A stretch of DNA of 64,000 nucleotides, from contig JAVJUV010000113.1 of the NCBI GenBank assembly GCA_040220415.1, positions 59,022-123,021 on the forward strand, in the 5' to 3' direction. Position numbers and translations under genes: made by a program. Shown here piece by piece: positions 42,468 through 51,518 of the stretch. Numbering within the stretch: position 1 is the first letter of the stretch; each line of letters opens with the position of its first letter. Below the pieces are notes generated by a model. The model did no database searches. It was not told the origin of the DNA and was given only the letters and a program-made list of their open reading frames with translations. The stretch comes from JAVJUV01 sp040220415 (GTDB lineage Bacteria > Pseudomonadota > Alphaproteobacteria > Rhodobacterales > Rhodobacteraceae).

Positions 42468-43862
42468 TCAGAAGATCTCCAAATCCCGGTCCACCATGAC
42501 GGTGATCCGCGCGCCCTGATCGACGTAGATCACCGGGCCGATCGACAGGTATTCGCCGATTACGCTGTCTGTGGCGTCGGCCAGATCGTCGCCGATGTCT
42601 TCCAGCACATCCTCTGCGAGTTCATCCTCCGTCTGGTTTGCCGCCACCGATGGCGCGGCGGAAATCAGCGAGATGAGTGCTGCAGAGCCGAAGCGTTCGG
42701 CAAAGCGCGTGTCGACGAAACCGGTCGTGCCGGAGCGGCCGAGCTCATCGGCCCCAAACGCGCTGATCTGGATCGTCTGATTGCTTGGCAGAATGATCCG
42801 GTCCCAGGCGATCGTCAGGCGACGCTGCGCGATATCGGCCCCCGACCGATAGCGACCGATCAGACGGGACCCGGCGGGGATCAGAAGGCGCGTCCCGTCA
42901 TAGCTGTAGACGTTCTCGGATGTGATCGCGCGGACCTGGCCGGCAAGCTCGCTTGATATTGCGGTCTCGAGGGCGGCCTGTATCACCGTGCCTTGAATGA
43001 CGGTGTTCGACGGGTTCGCGATAACCTCGGATTGGGTGACCGGGCTCGGGAAGGCGCCGTTAAGGACGAAGTCGGTGACTTCACCGAAAGTGCGCTCCGC
43101 GAGTTCAGCCCCCTCGGGACCGCCGGTGGCACCACCGAAGGCGATGACGGGGGAGAGGATACGGCGCTCCTGGAACGCGCGTTCTTCCTCGGACCGAAGT
43201 TGCAACTCGGCAAGGCGTCGGGCCTCTTCCTCCCGCCGCAGCCGCTCCTCTTCCTGCAGCCGCAATTCCTCTTCGGTCGGGCCAGAGGGGGCGGGGGACG
43301 GCTGCTGCGCCTCAAGCCTTGCAAGATCGAGATCCATGCGCAGCTGTTGCAATTCGCGGTCCCGGGCTTCCAATTCCTCAGCAAACTGCTGTTGGGCGGC
43401 TTCCGAGGCCGCCTGCAGTTCGGCCAGTTGGGCGGTCAGCGCATTCATCGCCTCGGCCGCTGCCGTGTCCTCTTTGACCACCGGCTCTGGGGCGTTCTGA
43501 ATGGCTTCGATCTGCGCTTGCAGCGCCGCAATTTGAGCGAGCAGTTCGGCGTTGGGCTCAGATGCCGGGACAGGGACCTCGACGACTTGCGGTTCCGGCG
43601 GGGCGGGGGGCACGAACGGCTCGATGGTTCCAAAGCCATCCCCTTCCGGTTGGAACTCATCCGGGGTGGCCGTTGGCAAAACCACATCCTCGTCCGCCTT
43701 GTTGAGGAGAAGAAGGACCGCGCCGCCCATTCCGACGAGCGCGACCACAAGGATCGCGATGAGAGGGGAGCGACGTGTTGCCCTGACCGGGCTGCCGCTC
43801 GCTCCGGCTTCAAGCCGGGCGAGGCGTTCGGAGACGTCAGGCTGCTTTGGGTCATCGCTCAT
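42468..43862 (-). CDS. virB10: T4SS core-complex protein VirB10
   Basis: 464 aa: a cytosolic tail, one membrane helix (~32-53, LIAILVVALVGMGGAVLLLL), a Pro-rich stretch (PFVPPAPPEPQ), a long Gln/Glu coiled coil (~95-235) and the TrbI/VirB10 beta-barrel domain (GTVIQAALETAISSELAGQV; LLIPAGSRLIGRY). Links inner-membrane ATPases to the outer-membrane pore. Start overlaps the virB9 stop (ATGA). Confidence 0.95.
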   Translation of the reverse strand: MSDDPKQPDVSERLARLEAGASGSPVRATRRSPLIAILVVALVGMGGAVLLLLNKADEDVVLPTATPDEFQPEGDGFGTIEPFVPPAPPEPQVVEVPVPASEPNAELLAQIAALQAQIEAIQNAPEPVVKEDTAAAEAMNALTAQLAELQAASEAAQQQFAEELEARDRELQQLRMDLDLARLEAQQPSPAPSGPTEEELRLQEEERLRREEEARRLAELQLRSEEERAFQERRILSPVIAFGGATGGPEGAELAERTFGEVTDFVLNGAFPSPVTQSEVIANPSNTVIQGTVIQAALETAISSELAGQVRAITSENVYSYDGTRLLIPAGSRLIGRYRSGADIAQRRLTIAWDRIILPSNQTIQISAFGADELGRSGTTGFVDTRFAERFGSAALISLISAAPSVAANQTEDELAEDVLEDIGDDLADATDSVIGEYLSIGPVIYVDQGARITVMVDRDLEIF

Positions 43863-44554
43863 GAGGAGCCTCCTGACAAAGCGTTGTCTTGAATGCAGAC
43901 GACTTCCTCACCCAGACGCAGCACCCATTGCGCGTTCACGCCGGAGACCCGGATCACGCCCGGCTCGGTGGCTTGGGTGTTGACGGTGCGCTCACGCCCG
44001 TTCGCGTAGCGGAAGATCGCGGGCACGGGCGCGTTGCGGGCAAACTGGAAGTAGGTGAACGTCCCGTCGTCCCAGACCCGTACCGGCGTGATTTCCGTGC
44101 GATCGCTGGCCCCATAATTGTAGTTCGGCGCTTGCGCTGCGACAGCATTCTCAGGGCGGCGTTGCTCATCAGGATAATGAAACTGCACCACGTAGAAGGT
44201 GGGCGTCGAGACCTCCTGGACATTGAAGTAATAGCTGCGTCGGTTGGTGTAGACGGTCACGTTCGTATGGACGCCGCGGGCGAGGGGTTTGATCGCGAAT
44301 GCCTGGCCGCCGGGCACGCCGTCGAGCTCGAAGCCTTCGGTGTCACCGGCCAGGATCGAGCGGATGGTTTCACCGTCGCCGAATTCAATCGTCGTGACAT
44401 GGGTGAGCGAGACGTTGAGGCGGAAGACCTGGCCTTCCTGATAGGTCGCGATCCGGACGCGGGCGTCGTTGGGGCCGCGCCGCGGTGTGGCTTCTGCGAG
44501 CGCCGAGGTGGCCGTGAAGGTCAACACGAGGAAGGCCAGTCCGAGACGCCGCAT
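43859..44554 (-). CDS. virB9: T4SS protein VirB9
   Basis: 231 aa. Signal peptide ends near ATSALA (~20). Contains the VirB9/CagX pattern: DARVRIATYQEGQVFRLNVS, HTNVTVYTNRRSYYFNVQEV and a C-terminal TPVRVWDDGTFTYFQFARNA. Forms the outer-membrane core with VirB10 and VirB7. Abuts virB8 with no gap. Confidence 0.95.
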   Translation of the reverse strand: MRRLGLAFLVLTFTATSALAEATPRRGPNDARVRIATYQEGQVFRLNVSLTHVTTIEFGDGETIRSILAGDTEGFELDGVPGGQAFAIKPLARGVHTNVTVYTNRRSYYFNVQEVSTPTFYVVQFHYPDEQRRPENAVAAQAPNYNYGASDRTEITPVRVWDDGTFTYFQFARNAPVPAIFRYANGRERTVNTQATEPGVIRVSGVNAQWVLRLGEEVVCIQDNALSGGSS

Positions 44555-45208
44555 TCAATTCTCCAATCTATCGGACCGGATCGCGTATTCGATCACGGTA
44601 AAGCCAAAGGGGTTCGTCCAGACCTGATCGATCGTGCGCGCCTCTTCGGGTCGAAACTCGAACATGAGCGTCGCGGTGAAGAGGCCTGCCTGGATACCCT
44701 GAATGGAGGTGAGTCGCTTGCGCAGACGCACGGTTGCACGGTTCTCACCGATGAGGTTGATGCTCAGGATTTCAACATCCAGTGTCGCGCTGTCGCCATA
44801 GACAGTTGGAGGGTATTGCGGGCTCGCGCTGCTCCATTGCGCCCTGACGGAAGCTTCCGCCCGACCATCGGAGCGCTGCAGAACGCTGGTGATGCGGACA
44901 TCATTGTCGAGCTGGTTGTAGACCTCGCGATCGGTCACGTAGCGGAAGATCTCCGCCTCGATCACGGCCTGGTTGCCGGTAACTTCGGTGGCCCCCACGG
45001 TGGCTTCGGGCAATGCAAACCCTGTCTCTGGATCGTAAGGCACGACCACGGGTGGCGGATCGACATCGAGAATGGCCACTATGACCGCACCGAGGCAACC
45101 AACGAGCCCGAAAACCAATCCCAGGAGCCCGAGGCGTTGCCAAAGCCGCTCGCGGCGCAGCGCGCCGTAGACCAGTTCCTCCTCGATGATCTCTCTCTCG
45201 TTGTTCAA
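44555..45208 (-). CDS. virB8: T4SS protein VirB8
   Basis: 217 aa: a short cytosolic N-terminus, one membrane helix (~25-48, LGLLGLVFGLVGCLGAVIVA) and a periplasmic NTF2-like domain (AVIEAEIFRYVTDREVYNQL; GIQAGLFTATLMFEFRP). Assembly factor of the inner-membrane complex. 18 bases after the VirB5-like gene. Confidence 0.95.
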   Translation of the reverse strand: MNNEREIIEEELVYGALRRERLWQRLGLLGLVFGLVGCLGAVIVAILDVDPPPVVVPYDPETGFALPEATVGATEVTGNQAVIEAEIFRYVTDREVYNQLDNDVRITSVLQRSDGRAEASVRAQWSSASPQYPPTVYGDSATLDVEILSINLIGENRATVRLRKRLTSIQGIQAGLFTATLMFEFRPEEARTIDQVWTNPFGFTVIEYAIRSDRLEN

Positions 45209-45226
45209 CGTCTCTGGTCCCGATGC

Positions 45227-46060
45227 TCAGTCGCCAAGGTCCGGAATGGTGAATTCCATGAAGTTCTGTTCTTCGGCGATGGTGGCGGCGTCGATGACAC
45301 CGCCGGTACCATCGCCGACGGTCTGCACGGCTTCGAGCTGCCACATGGCCACGAGCGCGATCGCCAGTTCGGCGGTGACGCGTGTGTTGAGATCGACGCT
45401 CTCTTTCAGCTCATCCATGTCGTCGATGAGACCGACCAGGCGCTCGACGCGCTCAAGCGATTGGCCGGCGTCGTCATAGCTGTTCTGGGCTGCGGCCGAG
45501 ACGAGGGCGCCGGTTGTGGCTTGTGTCGCGATGCGTTCGGCCCCGGCATTGCCGCTCGTGGCCATCTCGCGGAGCGTGTCGTCGTCGAAGCCGAGCTCGG
45601 CCAGCACGCGGTCCATCTGCGTTTCGATCTCGGCAGCACCCGAGCCGCTGAGCCCGGAGAAGTCGCCGGTGCGGATGGCCTGGATCGTGGCCTGGATATC
45701 ACCGAACTCCTGATCGAGAATGCCGTTCAACTCGGCTTCCATCTCCGTGGCGATCACTTCGGGCAGTTCCGCCAGCCGGGTCAGGGCCTCATAGGTGCGC
45801 TGCAACTCGGCCAGTTGATCGGTGAGCGTCATGAGCTGCTCGCGCAGCTGCAGAAGCTGTTCGTTCTGCAAGAGTTCATCCTCGATCATCTGGCGCAGCT
45901 GCTGGATGTTCTGGGCGATGTTCTGGGTGTCCACGACCGGCACGCCCTGCGCGGCCGCAGAGCCCGGGAGGAAAGAAACGGGGACAGCGATGCCGCCCAT
46001 GGACAGCAGTGTTGTCAGGATGAGGGTACGAAGGCTTTTGAGAAGCGTGGTGGGGGGCAT
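45227..46060 (-). CDS. virB5: VirB5-like periplasmic/minor pilus protein
   Basis: 277 aa. Signal peptide to about residue 38 (GSAAAQG). The mature protein is almost entirely helical and acidic (QNIQQLRQMIEDELLQNEQL, LTDQLAELQRTYEALTRLAE), like VirB5/TrbJ minor pilins. The C-terminal ~55 residues (LNTRVTAELAIALVAMW ... FMEFTIPDLGD) are clearly related to the end of the lytic transglycosylase encoded just upstream. Start overlaps the upstream stop by one base. Confidence 0.8.
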   Translation of the reverse strand: MPPTTLLKSLRTLILTTLLSMGGIAVPVSFLPGSAAAQGVPVVDTQNIAQNIQQLRQMIEDELLQNEQLLQLREQLMTLTDQLAELQRTYEALTRLAELPEVIATEMEAELNGILDQEFGDIQATIQAIRTGDFSGLSGSGAAEIETQMDRVLAELGFDDDTLREMATSGNAGAERIATQATTGALVSAAAQNSYDDAGQSLERVERLVGLIDDMDELKESVDLNTRVTAELAIALVAMWQLEAVQTVGDGTGGVIDAATIAEEQNFMEFTIPDLGD

Positions 46061-47214
46061 CAGTCCAGGTCCTCTATGATGAAGGTCATGAAGTCTTGCT
46101 CTTGCATCCGCGCCGCGGCGAGGCGCATCTGTGCGGCGCTGAGCGGTTGGGTCCGCGCAGCTTGCAGCCGGGTCATCGCGGCAATGAGCCGGACGAGTTC
46201 GGCCCGGGCATAGGTGTTGAGCGCCATGGACTCCTGCACGTCCGCCGTGGTGCCGTCGCGGGTCACGATGTCCCGGACACGAAGAGCGGCTTGCCGGATC
46301 GCGGTCGGGGAGGTGCTGCCATAGAAGGCGGCGCCCATGCCCATGAGCGACAGGTTCGAATTGGCGAGCAGGGTCGGGTCGATCGTGCCAAGCGCCTCGA
46401 TCCCGCCGATCCGGCCGAGATAGGTGTTGTACTGCTGCGGGATGACCGTGACGTAGTGTTGCGTTTCCCGAAAGGGCGGCACGCCGCTGTATTCGATCAC
46501 CCGGCCAGGACCCGCATTGTATGCCGCGAGCGCGAAAATGATGTTGCCGTCGAAGCGGGCGAGTTGATCCGAGAGATACCGCGCGCCGCCTTCGACCTGC
46601 AGATAGGGGCTGGTGCGGTATTCCGGGTTTATTCCAAGATCGCTCGCTGTGCCGGGCATGATCTGCGTGAGCCCATAGGCCCCGACTGGGCTTTCAGCCC
46701 GGATCACGAACCGGCTCTCTTGCCAGATCAGGGCCTGGAGGAGCGCGCGCCATTGGACGACCGAGAGGCCGGCGGCAGAGACCCCGGCTCGGGCGTGGGT
46801 CTCCTGAGCGACCCGGATGATGAGCTCTTCGATGTTCTGGGCGGCGTCCCCGAACATCTGGTCCCCGGCGGGGTTCGGATCGATGTCTGCCGTACCATAG
46901 ACGGCCTCAGTCGAGCGGTCCGAATCGCCGCTGCCGCCTTCGAGATCACTAACCATCCCGGTGATCGCGGCGCTGTCAAAGCTCGTTTGCGCTTCGAGGA
47001 TCGCATCGAGCACCGCGAGCTGTTCGCGCTCGATGGCCGTGATCTGTTCTTGGACGGAAAGGGTTTCGCGCTGCACGGCGAGATCGGCTTCGCGGTCGCC
47101 GGTTTCGAGGATGTCGCGCGCGGTCAAGCCGCCGTCATTCACCGGCACGCCTTGAGCCAGCGCACCTGAGGACAGCCCGACAATTACCAGTGCAACCACG
47201 AGGCCCTTACTCAT
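46060..47214 (-). CDS. VirB1-type lytic transglycosylase embedded in a VirB5-like frame
   Basis: 384 aa; ATG at 47214, shorter than the longest frame because a signal peptide (MSKGLVVALVIVGLSSGALA) starts there. Residues ~20-120 are VirB5-like helices (AQGVPVNDGGLTARDILETG). The centre (~135-290) is a soluble lytic transglycosylase domain: catalytic Glu in LIWQESRFVIRAE, GAYGLTQIMPGTA, FALAAYNAGPGRVIEYSGVP. The end (LNTYARAELVRLIAAMTRL ... FMTFIIEDLD) matches the VirB5 tail. Cuts peptidoglycan for T4SS assembly. A second transglycosylase lies at 50313-51017. Confidence 0.85.
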   Translation of the reverse strand: MSKGLVVALVIVGLSSGALAQGVPVNDGGLTARDILETGDREADLAVQRETLSVQEQITAIEREQLAVLDAILEAQTSFDSAAITGMVSDLEGGSGDSDRSTEAVYGTADIDPNPAGDQMFGDAAQNIEELIIRVAQETHARAGVSAAGLSVVQWRALLQALIWQESRFVIRAESPVGAYGLTQIMPGTASDLGINPEYRTSPYLQVEGGARYLSDQLARFDGNIIFALAAYNAGPGRVIEYSGVPPFRETQHYVTVIPQQYNTYLGRIGGIEALGTIDPTLLANSNLSLMGMGAAFYGSTSPTAIRQAALRVRDIVTRDGTTADVQESMALNTYARAELVRLIAAMTRLQAARTQPLSAAQMRLAAARMQEQDFMTFIIEDLD

Positions 47215-47374
47215 GGGCAACGTCCCCGAAGTCTGGTCCCCCAAACGCCTCGAAATCGCAGTCAGTAGGGGAAGGGCCCTGGGAAACGAAGGCAAAGCAG
47301 TTCGCCTCGGGCTCGCGGTAATTGGAGCAAGCCGCGACCGCACAGAGCAGGAGGACATGGGCCAGTTTCTTCAT
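47207..47374 (-). CDS. Small lipoprotein, VirB7 candidate
   Basis: 55 aa, too small for confident homology. MKKLAHVLLLCAVAACSNYR has a lipobox (VAAC) with Cys16 as lipidation site. ATG overlaps the virB4 stop (ATGA), GGAG lies nine bases upstream, and the 3' end overlaps the next gene by 8 bases. VirB7 proteins are short lipoproteins of this kind that stabilise VirB9; no other VirB7 candidate is seen. Two more Cys (NCFAF, TDCDF) could bond to VirB9. Confidence 0.6.
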   Translation of the reverse strand: MKKLAHVLLLCAVAACSNYREPEANCFAFVSQGPSPTDCDFEAFGGPDFGDVAHE

Positions 47375-49752
47375 GGATGAAGTCTCCAAAAGTCGGGTCG
47401 GTCGCGGTAATCGGCGCCGGCGAGCTTTTCGCCGGCCTCCATCCCGCCGAGGATGGTCAGGTTGGGACCGAGGGCGCTCAGGTCCGCGTCCACGACAACG
47501 GAGCCCTGGTCATCGCGAATAAGCGCGAGCCGAGACTGTGTGCCGGTGTTCAGCAGCGTATCGAGCTCTTTCTGGTAGAGATTGAGCATCGCGTAATCCG
47601 AGGCATTGGCGCGGATATTGGGGAGAAGCACCTGCGTCGGCACCGCCTCGACGATGGTCTTGCCGGTGCGCGTCCGCTCGAGCTGGCTGGCATACTGGGT
47701 CATCATCACGGCCACGGTGTTCTGTTTCCGGGCCGTGACCAGCCATTGGGACAATCGCTCCGCGAAATACGCGTTGTCGAGCGCCTTCCAGGCCTCGTCG
47801 ATGATGATGATCGTGGGGCGTCGGTCTTCGATCTTCCGCTCGATCCGGCGGAAAAGATAGCTCAGGACCGCCATCCGTTCCCTGTCGCTTTCGCTGTCGA
47901 GGATGCCGGTGAGATCGAAGCCGACCATATCGCCATCGAGCGAGAACGTGTCCTCGAGGCTATGGCCAAAGATCCAGCCGAAGCGGCCTTTCTCGGCCCA
48001 TTCGAGAACGCGTTGGTTCAGGTCGCCTTCATCGTCCATGGACATGAAAAGCGATGCGAAATTCTGCCAGTTGCGCAACCCCGGGTCCGTGGCGTGCGCG
48101 TTCTGGCGTACACACTCCATGATTCGGTTGGTTTGCGCGGGCGTCAGCGGCTTGTCTTCGCGATGGAGCAGGGTGCCGAACCAATCGGCGAGCCAGGCAA
48201 TCCCGCGACTGTCGGTCTCTGTCCAAAGCGGGTTGAGGCCCGTCGGCATCCCGCCCTGGATCGTCGTGTAGCGGCCACCATTGGCCCGCACGGCCATGTC
48301 CATGCCTTGCCGATAGTCGAAGACGAAGACACGGGCCCCGGCGCGCTTGGCCTGCGTCATGAGGAACGCCGCCAAGACCGATTTACCGGAACCGGGACGG
48401 CCCATGATCAGCGTGTGGCCACTTGTTGGCTCTTTGTCGGGAGACCCGGCCTCGTGGAAGGAAAACCGATAGGCGCTTCGTTCCGGCGTGGGAAAGAGCG
48501 AAATGACATTGCCCCAGGGCACCTCGTCCCCTTGCTTGCCAAGCTGGGTCCGGTGAAAGGCCGCGAAATCGGCAAAATTGCGGTTCGTGATCGTGCTGGG
48601 GCGCAGCCGCTTGGGCTGGTTGCCGGGGTGCTGGCTGAAATAATGCGTGTTGGCGCCGAAGCGGTCGCTCACCATGGTCACGCCTTCCGAGGCCGCGGCG
48701 TTCACGATCTCTGCGCCGAGGGTTTCCAGCGCGTCTAGGGTTTCGGCAAAGACGGTGACGACCATGTGATGGTCCCCCATGCTGGCGCGCTTGGCTTCCA
48801 GATCATCGGCGAGGAAGGAGAGGTTTTCGCGCAAGGACACCGCGGCGTCATCGGCGGCCTGCATCTGCTTCACCTGCCGCTTGATCCGCGCGATCGTCAT
48901 GTTGGTGTTCACGGGCGTGAAGGAGTGTGTGACGATCATGTCGACGGGCAGATTGAGCGTGTCGAACATCGTGCAGCTCGTCTGCTCGGAATAGTCCTTG
49001 ATGCTGTAGCTCCTGCCGTAGCGGCGGCCGGCGACGCCTTCGCTCAGCTCGAAATGATCTCCGTGGAAGGTCACGCGCGTGTTCGCGGCTGATGAGGCCA
49101 CGAAGCCGAACTGCGAGGTATGATAGAGCGGACGTTCCTGCCCCGTGTTCAGCGCGCCGAGAAAACCGACCAGGTCGCCCGTCTCCGCCGAGAGAACCGT
49201 CGGTTTGAGGTTGGCCAGACCTGACGTGAAAATACCAACCGCTTCGTTCAGACGACGCAGCCGCTTCGCCGTTTCGTTTTTCAATCGGGCAGGGGATGGG
49301 CTCCGCATGAAGCTCAGGAAGCTCTTGGATGGCGGTCGGTGGATGACGGTCAGCGTGAGCGTCTTGTCGCGCAGCCCGCCGGTCGCCATTCTTGCGCGCC
49401 ATTGCGCGTCGACAATGGCGGCGAAGCTGTCGCCGTCGATCGGTTCAAGGTCGACCTTGATCCCCTTCGAGACCTTGTGAACGTAGTAGCTGAACTCTTC
49501 GCCAAGCTGCGCGACGATCCGGGCAAAGAGCGCGCGCACCTTGTCGAGATAGTCGTCATCGGTGGTGTAGCTGTTGACGCCGGTGATGCGGATGCACTGG
49601 AAGAGCTCATTCACCCGGGTGCGCACCGTGCGATCATCGACGAGGCTCACATAGGGAAGCATGTGGGCGAGGTGTTTTTCGTGCTGATACCATTTTGGCA
49701 TCAGCGTGCGCTCATCGTGCTCGCCGCGTCCGTTGACGTCATCACGGGGCAT
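47371..49752 (-). CDS. virB4: T4SS ATPase VirB4
   Basis: 793 aa from ATG 49752 (an ATG five codons earlier has no ribosome site; here GGGGGTGA is close). N-terminal CagE/TrbE domain (MPKWYQHEKHLAHMLPYVSL). Walker A MGRPGSGKS (~450), Walker B IIIIDEAWKALD (~648), then the sensor-like TQYASQLE. Powers pilin dislocation. Overlaps virB3 by 11 bases. Confidence 0.95.
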   Translation of the reverse strand: MPRDDVNGRGEHDERTLMPKWYQHEKHLAHMLPYVSLVDDRTVRTRVNELFQCIRITGVNSYTTDDDYLDKVRALFARIVAQLGEEFSYYVHKVSKGIKVDLEPIDGDSFAAIVDAQWRARMATGGLRDKTLTLTVIHRPPSKSFLSFMRSPSPARLKNETAKRLRRLNEAVGIFTSGLANLKPTVLSAETGDLVGFLGALNTGQERPLYHTSQFGFVASSAANTRVTFHGDHFELSEGVAGRRYGRSYSIKDYSEQTSCTMFDTLNLPVDMIVTHSFTPVNTNMTIARIKRQVKQMQAADDAAVSLRENLSFLADDLEAKRASMGDHHMVVTVFAETLDALETLGAEIVNAAASEGVTMVSDRFGANTHYFSQHPGNQPKRLRPSTITNRNFADFAAFHRTQLGKQGDEVPWGNVISLFPTPERSAYRFSFHEAGSPDKEPTSGHTLIMGRPGSGKSVLAAFLMTQAKRAGARVFVFDYRQGMDMAVRANGGRYTTIQGGMPTGLNPLWTETDSRGIAWLADWFGTLLHREDKPLTPAQTNRIMECVRQNAHATDPGLRNWQNFASLFMSMDDEGDLNQRVLEWAEKGRFGWIFGHSLEDTFSLDGDMVGFDLTGILDSESDRERMAVLSYLFRRIERKIEDRRPTIIIIDEAWKALDNAYFAERLSQWLVTARKQNTVAVMMTQYASQLERTRTGKTIVEAVPTQVLLPNIRANASDYAMLNLYQKELDTLLNTGTQSRLALIRDDQGSVVVDADLSALGPNLTILGGMEAGEKLAGADYRDRPDFWRLHP

Positions 49753-50020
49753 AGCTGTCACCCCCATGGATTTTGCGGTTTCGGGTTGGAGGCGTTTCCT
49801 GGAGGGTGGTCATGGCGACATCGATGAAGCGCGGATCCCAATCCGCGGCCTTCCAAAGCAGCGGATACAGAATGGCCGCGATGCCAAGCACCACGAAGCT
49901 CTGGATCCACACGAACAATAGAACCGAGCCGAAAAGCCAGACCACGGCATACATGATCGGCAACCCGAATAGCCTGGGCGGGCGCACGAGGCCGAGAAAG
50001 AGGGGAGATCGTTCCGCCAC
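49742..50020 (-). CDS. virB3: T4SS protein VirB3
   Basis: 92 aa from GTG 50020, with GAGGGAG upstream; longer in-frame extension into virB2 is a shadow. VAERSPLFLGLVRPPRLFGL then two close membrane helices (IMYAVVWLFGSVLLFVWIQS, VVLGIAAILYPLLW) and DPRFIDV are the VirB3 pattern. Inner-membrane partner of VirB4. Confidence 0.9.
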   Translation of the reverse strand: MAERSPLFLGLVRPPRLFGLPIMYAVVWLFGSVLLFVWIQSFVVLGIAAILYPLLWKAADWDPRFIDVAMTTLQETPPTRNRKIHGGDSYAP

Positions 50021-50031
50021 GACGCGCTCCC

Positions 50032-50316
50032 TCAGCTGAAGACCGCGGCCACGATCGTGGGCGCTGCCGCGACACCCGCGATCCCGACAAGAACCCAGAG
50101 GGCCTGGCGCAGGTCGATGATGTTGAAGAACCAGCTCAGGAAGACGCCGATGACAGCCAGCGTTGCGATCACGACGCCAAGCGGGCCAGTGAGCGCATCG
50201 ACGATGCCTTGCAGGAGGTCCTGGATCGGCGACAGGTCGATGGATTGCGCCATCGCCGGTTCGGCCAGGGCGACAAAGACCGTCAAAACGGTCAGCAATA
50301 GGGGGAACGGCCTCAT
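50032..50316 (-). CDS. virB2: T4SS pilin VirB2
   Basis: 94 aa. Long signal peptide ending near AEPAMA (~23). The mature part has two hydrophobic helices (~42-62, 70-92) around a short basic loop (FNIIDLRQALW), as in TrbC/VirB2 pilins. Main pilus subunit. Start overlaps the upstream transglycosylase stop by 4 bases. Confidence 0.9.
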   Translation of the reverse strand: MRPFPLLLTVLTVFVALAEPAMAQSIDLSPIQDLLQGIVDALTGPLGVVIATLAVIGVFLSWFFNIIDLRQALWVLVGIAGVAAAPTIVAAVFS

Positions 50317-51017
50317 GAGTTTTCTCCTTCCAGCCTGTTGAACACGGCCAGCACCCGCTGAACGTGGGCTTGTGTCTCTCGGTAGGGTGGGATCCCGCCA
50401 TGCTCTCGCACGGCTTCGGGTCCGGCGTTGTAGGCCGCGAGGGCCAGCCGCGCGTCGCGGAAGGTCTCGAGCTGTGCGGCGAGGTAGCGCGCGGACCCGT
50501 CGAGATTTGCGCGCCAGTCAGTGGCGTCGACGCCGAGGTCATCGGCGGTATCCGGCATGAGCTGGCCAAGGCCAATCGCACCGACACGCGACTGGGCATT
50601 GGGATTGTAGGCGCTCTCTATTTCGATGTTGGCGCGGAAGAGGAGGCGCCACTCAGTCACCGTGAGGCCGGATGCGCGCAAACCTTGATGACTGGCATAG
50701 CGGAGGGCGGTCTCGTCAATCGTGGCAAGGATGTCAGGGCGCGGGATTACGACGCCGGGTGCAACGGCGGCCACGCGGAACGTACCATCGTCCGCTTGGG
50801 TCTCATCCTCGCTGTCGTCGCCGAAGATATGCAGCGGTGCGTTGGGATCGCCCTGGCCGACCCCGTCATTGTAGTTGCGGGCAAAACTGTCCTGGGATTG
50901 GGACGGAGAAAGCGACCCATCGCTTTCCACCATGAAGACCATCTGCGCCGGCGCGGCTTGAGCCGTGAACAGCAGAAAAAGGACGCTAGTCGTCGATAAC
51001 GTCGTCTTCCGCTTCAG
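50313..51017 (-). CDS. virB1: VirB1-like lytic transglycosylase
   Basis: About 234 aa; the start is uncertain. A signal peptide (LKRKTTLSTTSVLFLLFTAQ) is visible, but its frame offers only CTG at 51017 within the overlapping upstream gene; the first ATG would remove the signal. SLT domain in the C-terminal half: catalytic Glu in ANIEIESAYNPNAQ, GAIGLGQLMPDTADDLG, LALAAYNAGPEAVREHGGIP. An Asp/Gln-rich linker precedes it. Opens the cell wall for the secretion channel. Confidence 0.75.
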   Translation of the reverse strand: MKRKTTLSTTSVLFLLFTAQAAPAQMVFMVESDGSLSPSQSQDSFARNYNDGVGQGDPNAPLHIFGDDSEDETQADDGTFRVAAVAPGVVIPRPDILATIDETALRYASHQGLRASGLTVTEWRLLFRANIEIESAYNPNAQSRVGAIGLGQLMPDTADDLGVDATDWRANLDGSARYLAAQLETFRDARLALAAYNAGPEAVREHGGIPPYRETQAHVQRVLAVFNRLEGENS

Positions 51018-51402
51018 CCAACGTGTAGGTCCAGCGCTGCCCTTCGTAGACAGGGAAGGCCACGACGGAGAAGCCGAGGTCGATAAGGAAGGAGACGAGG
51101 CCGGTGACGGTCTTGAAGGTTCTGAGCTGGATGAAGTCACCATCCGGTCGCGCCCGGGCGGTGACGAGTTCCTTCTCGACGCCGTCTTCATTGACGGCGC
51201 GCAGCAGCCAAATGCCATGCCAGACCGAGTTCTTTCGGTAGGCATCCTGCTTGCACACGACTTCGACGCTGTGTCCGGATTCAACGAGCATTTTGAATCC
51301 CGCTTCTGTAACCACATTCGGCGCTTCTTTTCTTAAGTCGATCGCCACGGCGCGCCCTTTTCGGTCTTTGGGCGCACCGAAGCCATTGCTTCCATGAGCC
51401 AT
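50986..51402 (-). CDS. Hypothetical protein at the head of the virB operon
   Basis: 138 aa from ATG 51402. RKEAPNVVTEAGFKMLVESG suggests a regulator-like or beta-rich cytosolic protein; the rest shows VVCKQDAYRKNSVWHGIWLL and a C-terminal QRWTYTLAEAEDDVIDD. No family recognised and no signal peptide. No clear ribosome site. It overlaps the virB1-like gene by 32 bases. Its upstream sequence holds TAATACGGTTTTG (51411-51423), also found at 53266-53278. Confidence 0.55.
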   Translation of the reverse strand: MAHGSNGFGAPKDRKGRAVAIDLRKEAPNVVTEAGFKMLVESGHSVEVVCKQDAYRKNSVWHGIWLLRAVNEDGVEKELVTARARPDGDFIQLRTFKTVTGLVSFLIDLGFSVVAFPVYEGQRWTYTLAEAEDDVIDD

Positions 51403-51518
51403 GATTACAATAATACGGTTTTGTTTGCAAGATGCGGTTTTGTCTTGCCTAAACCATTGTTCCGGAGCAATATTTCGCACGCATACATGTTCTCCTCAAG
51501 CACCGAAGGTAAATGCCC

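Noticed and set aside
43889..46213. Plus-strand 774-aa frame across virB8-virB5
   Set aside because: Covers several confidently identified minus-strand VirB genes; composition is that of a shadow frame.
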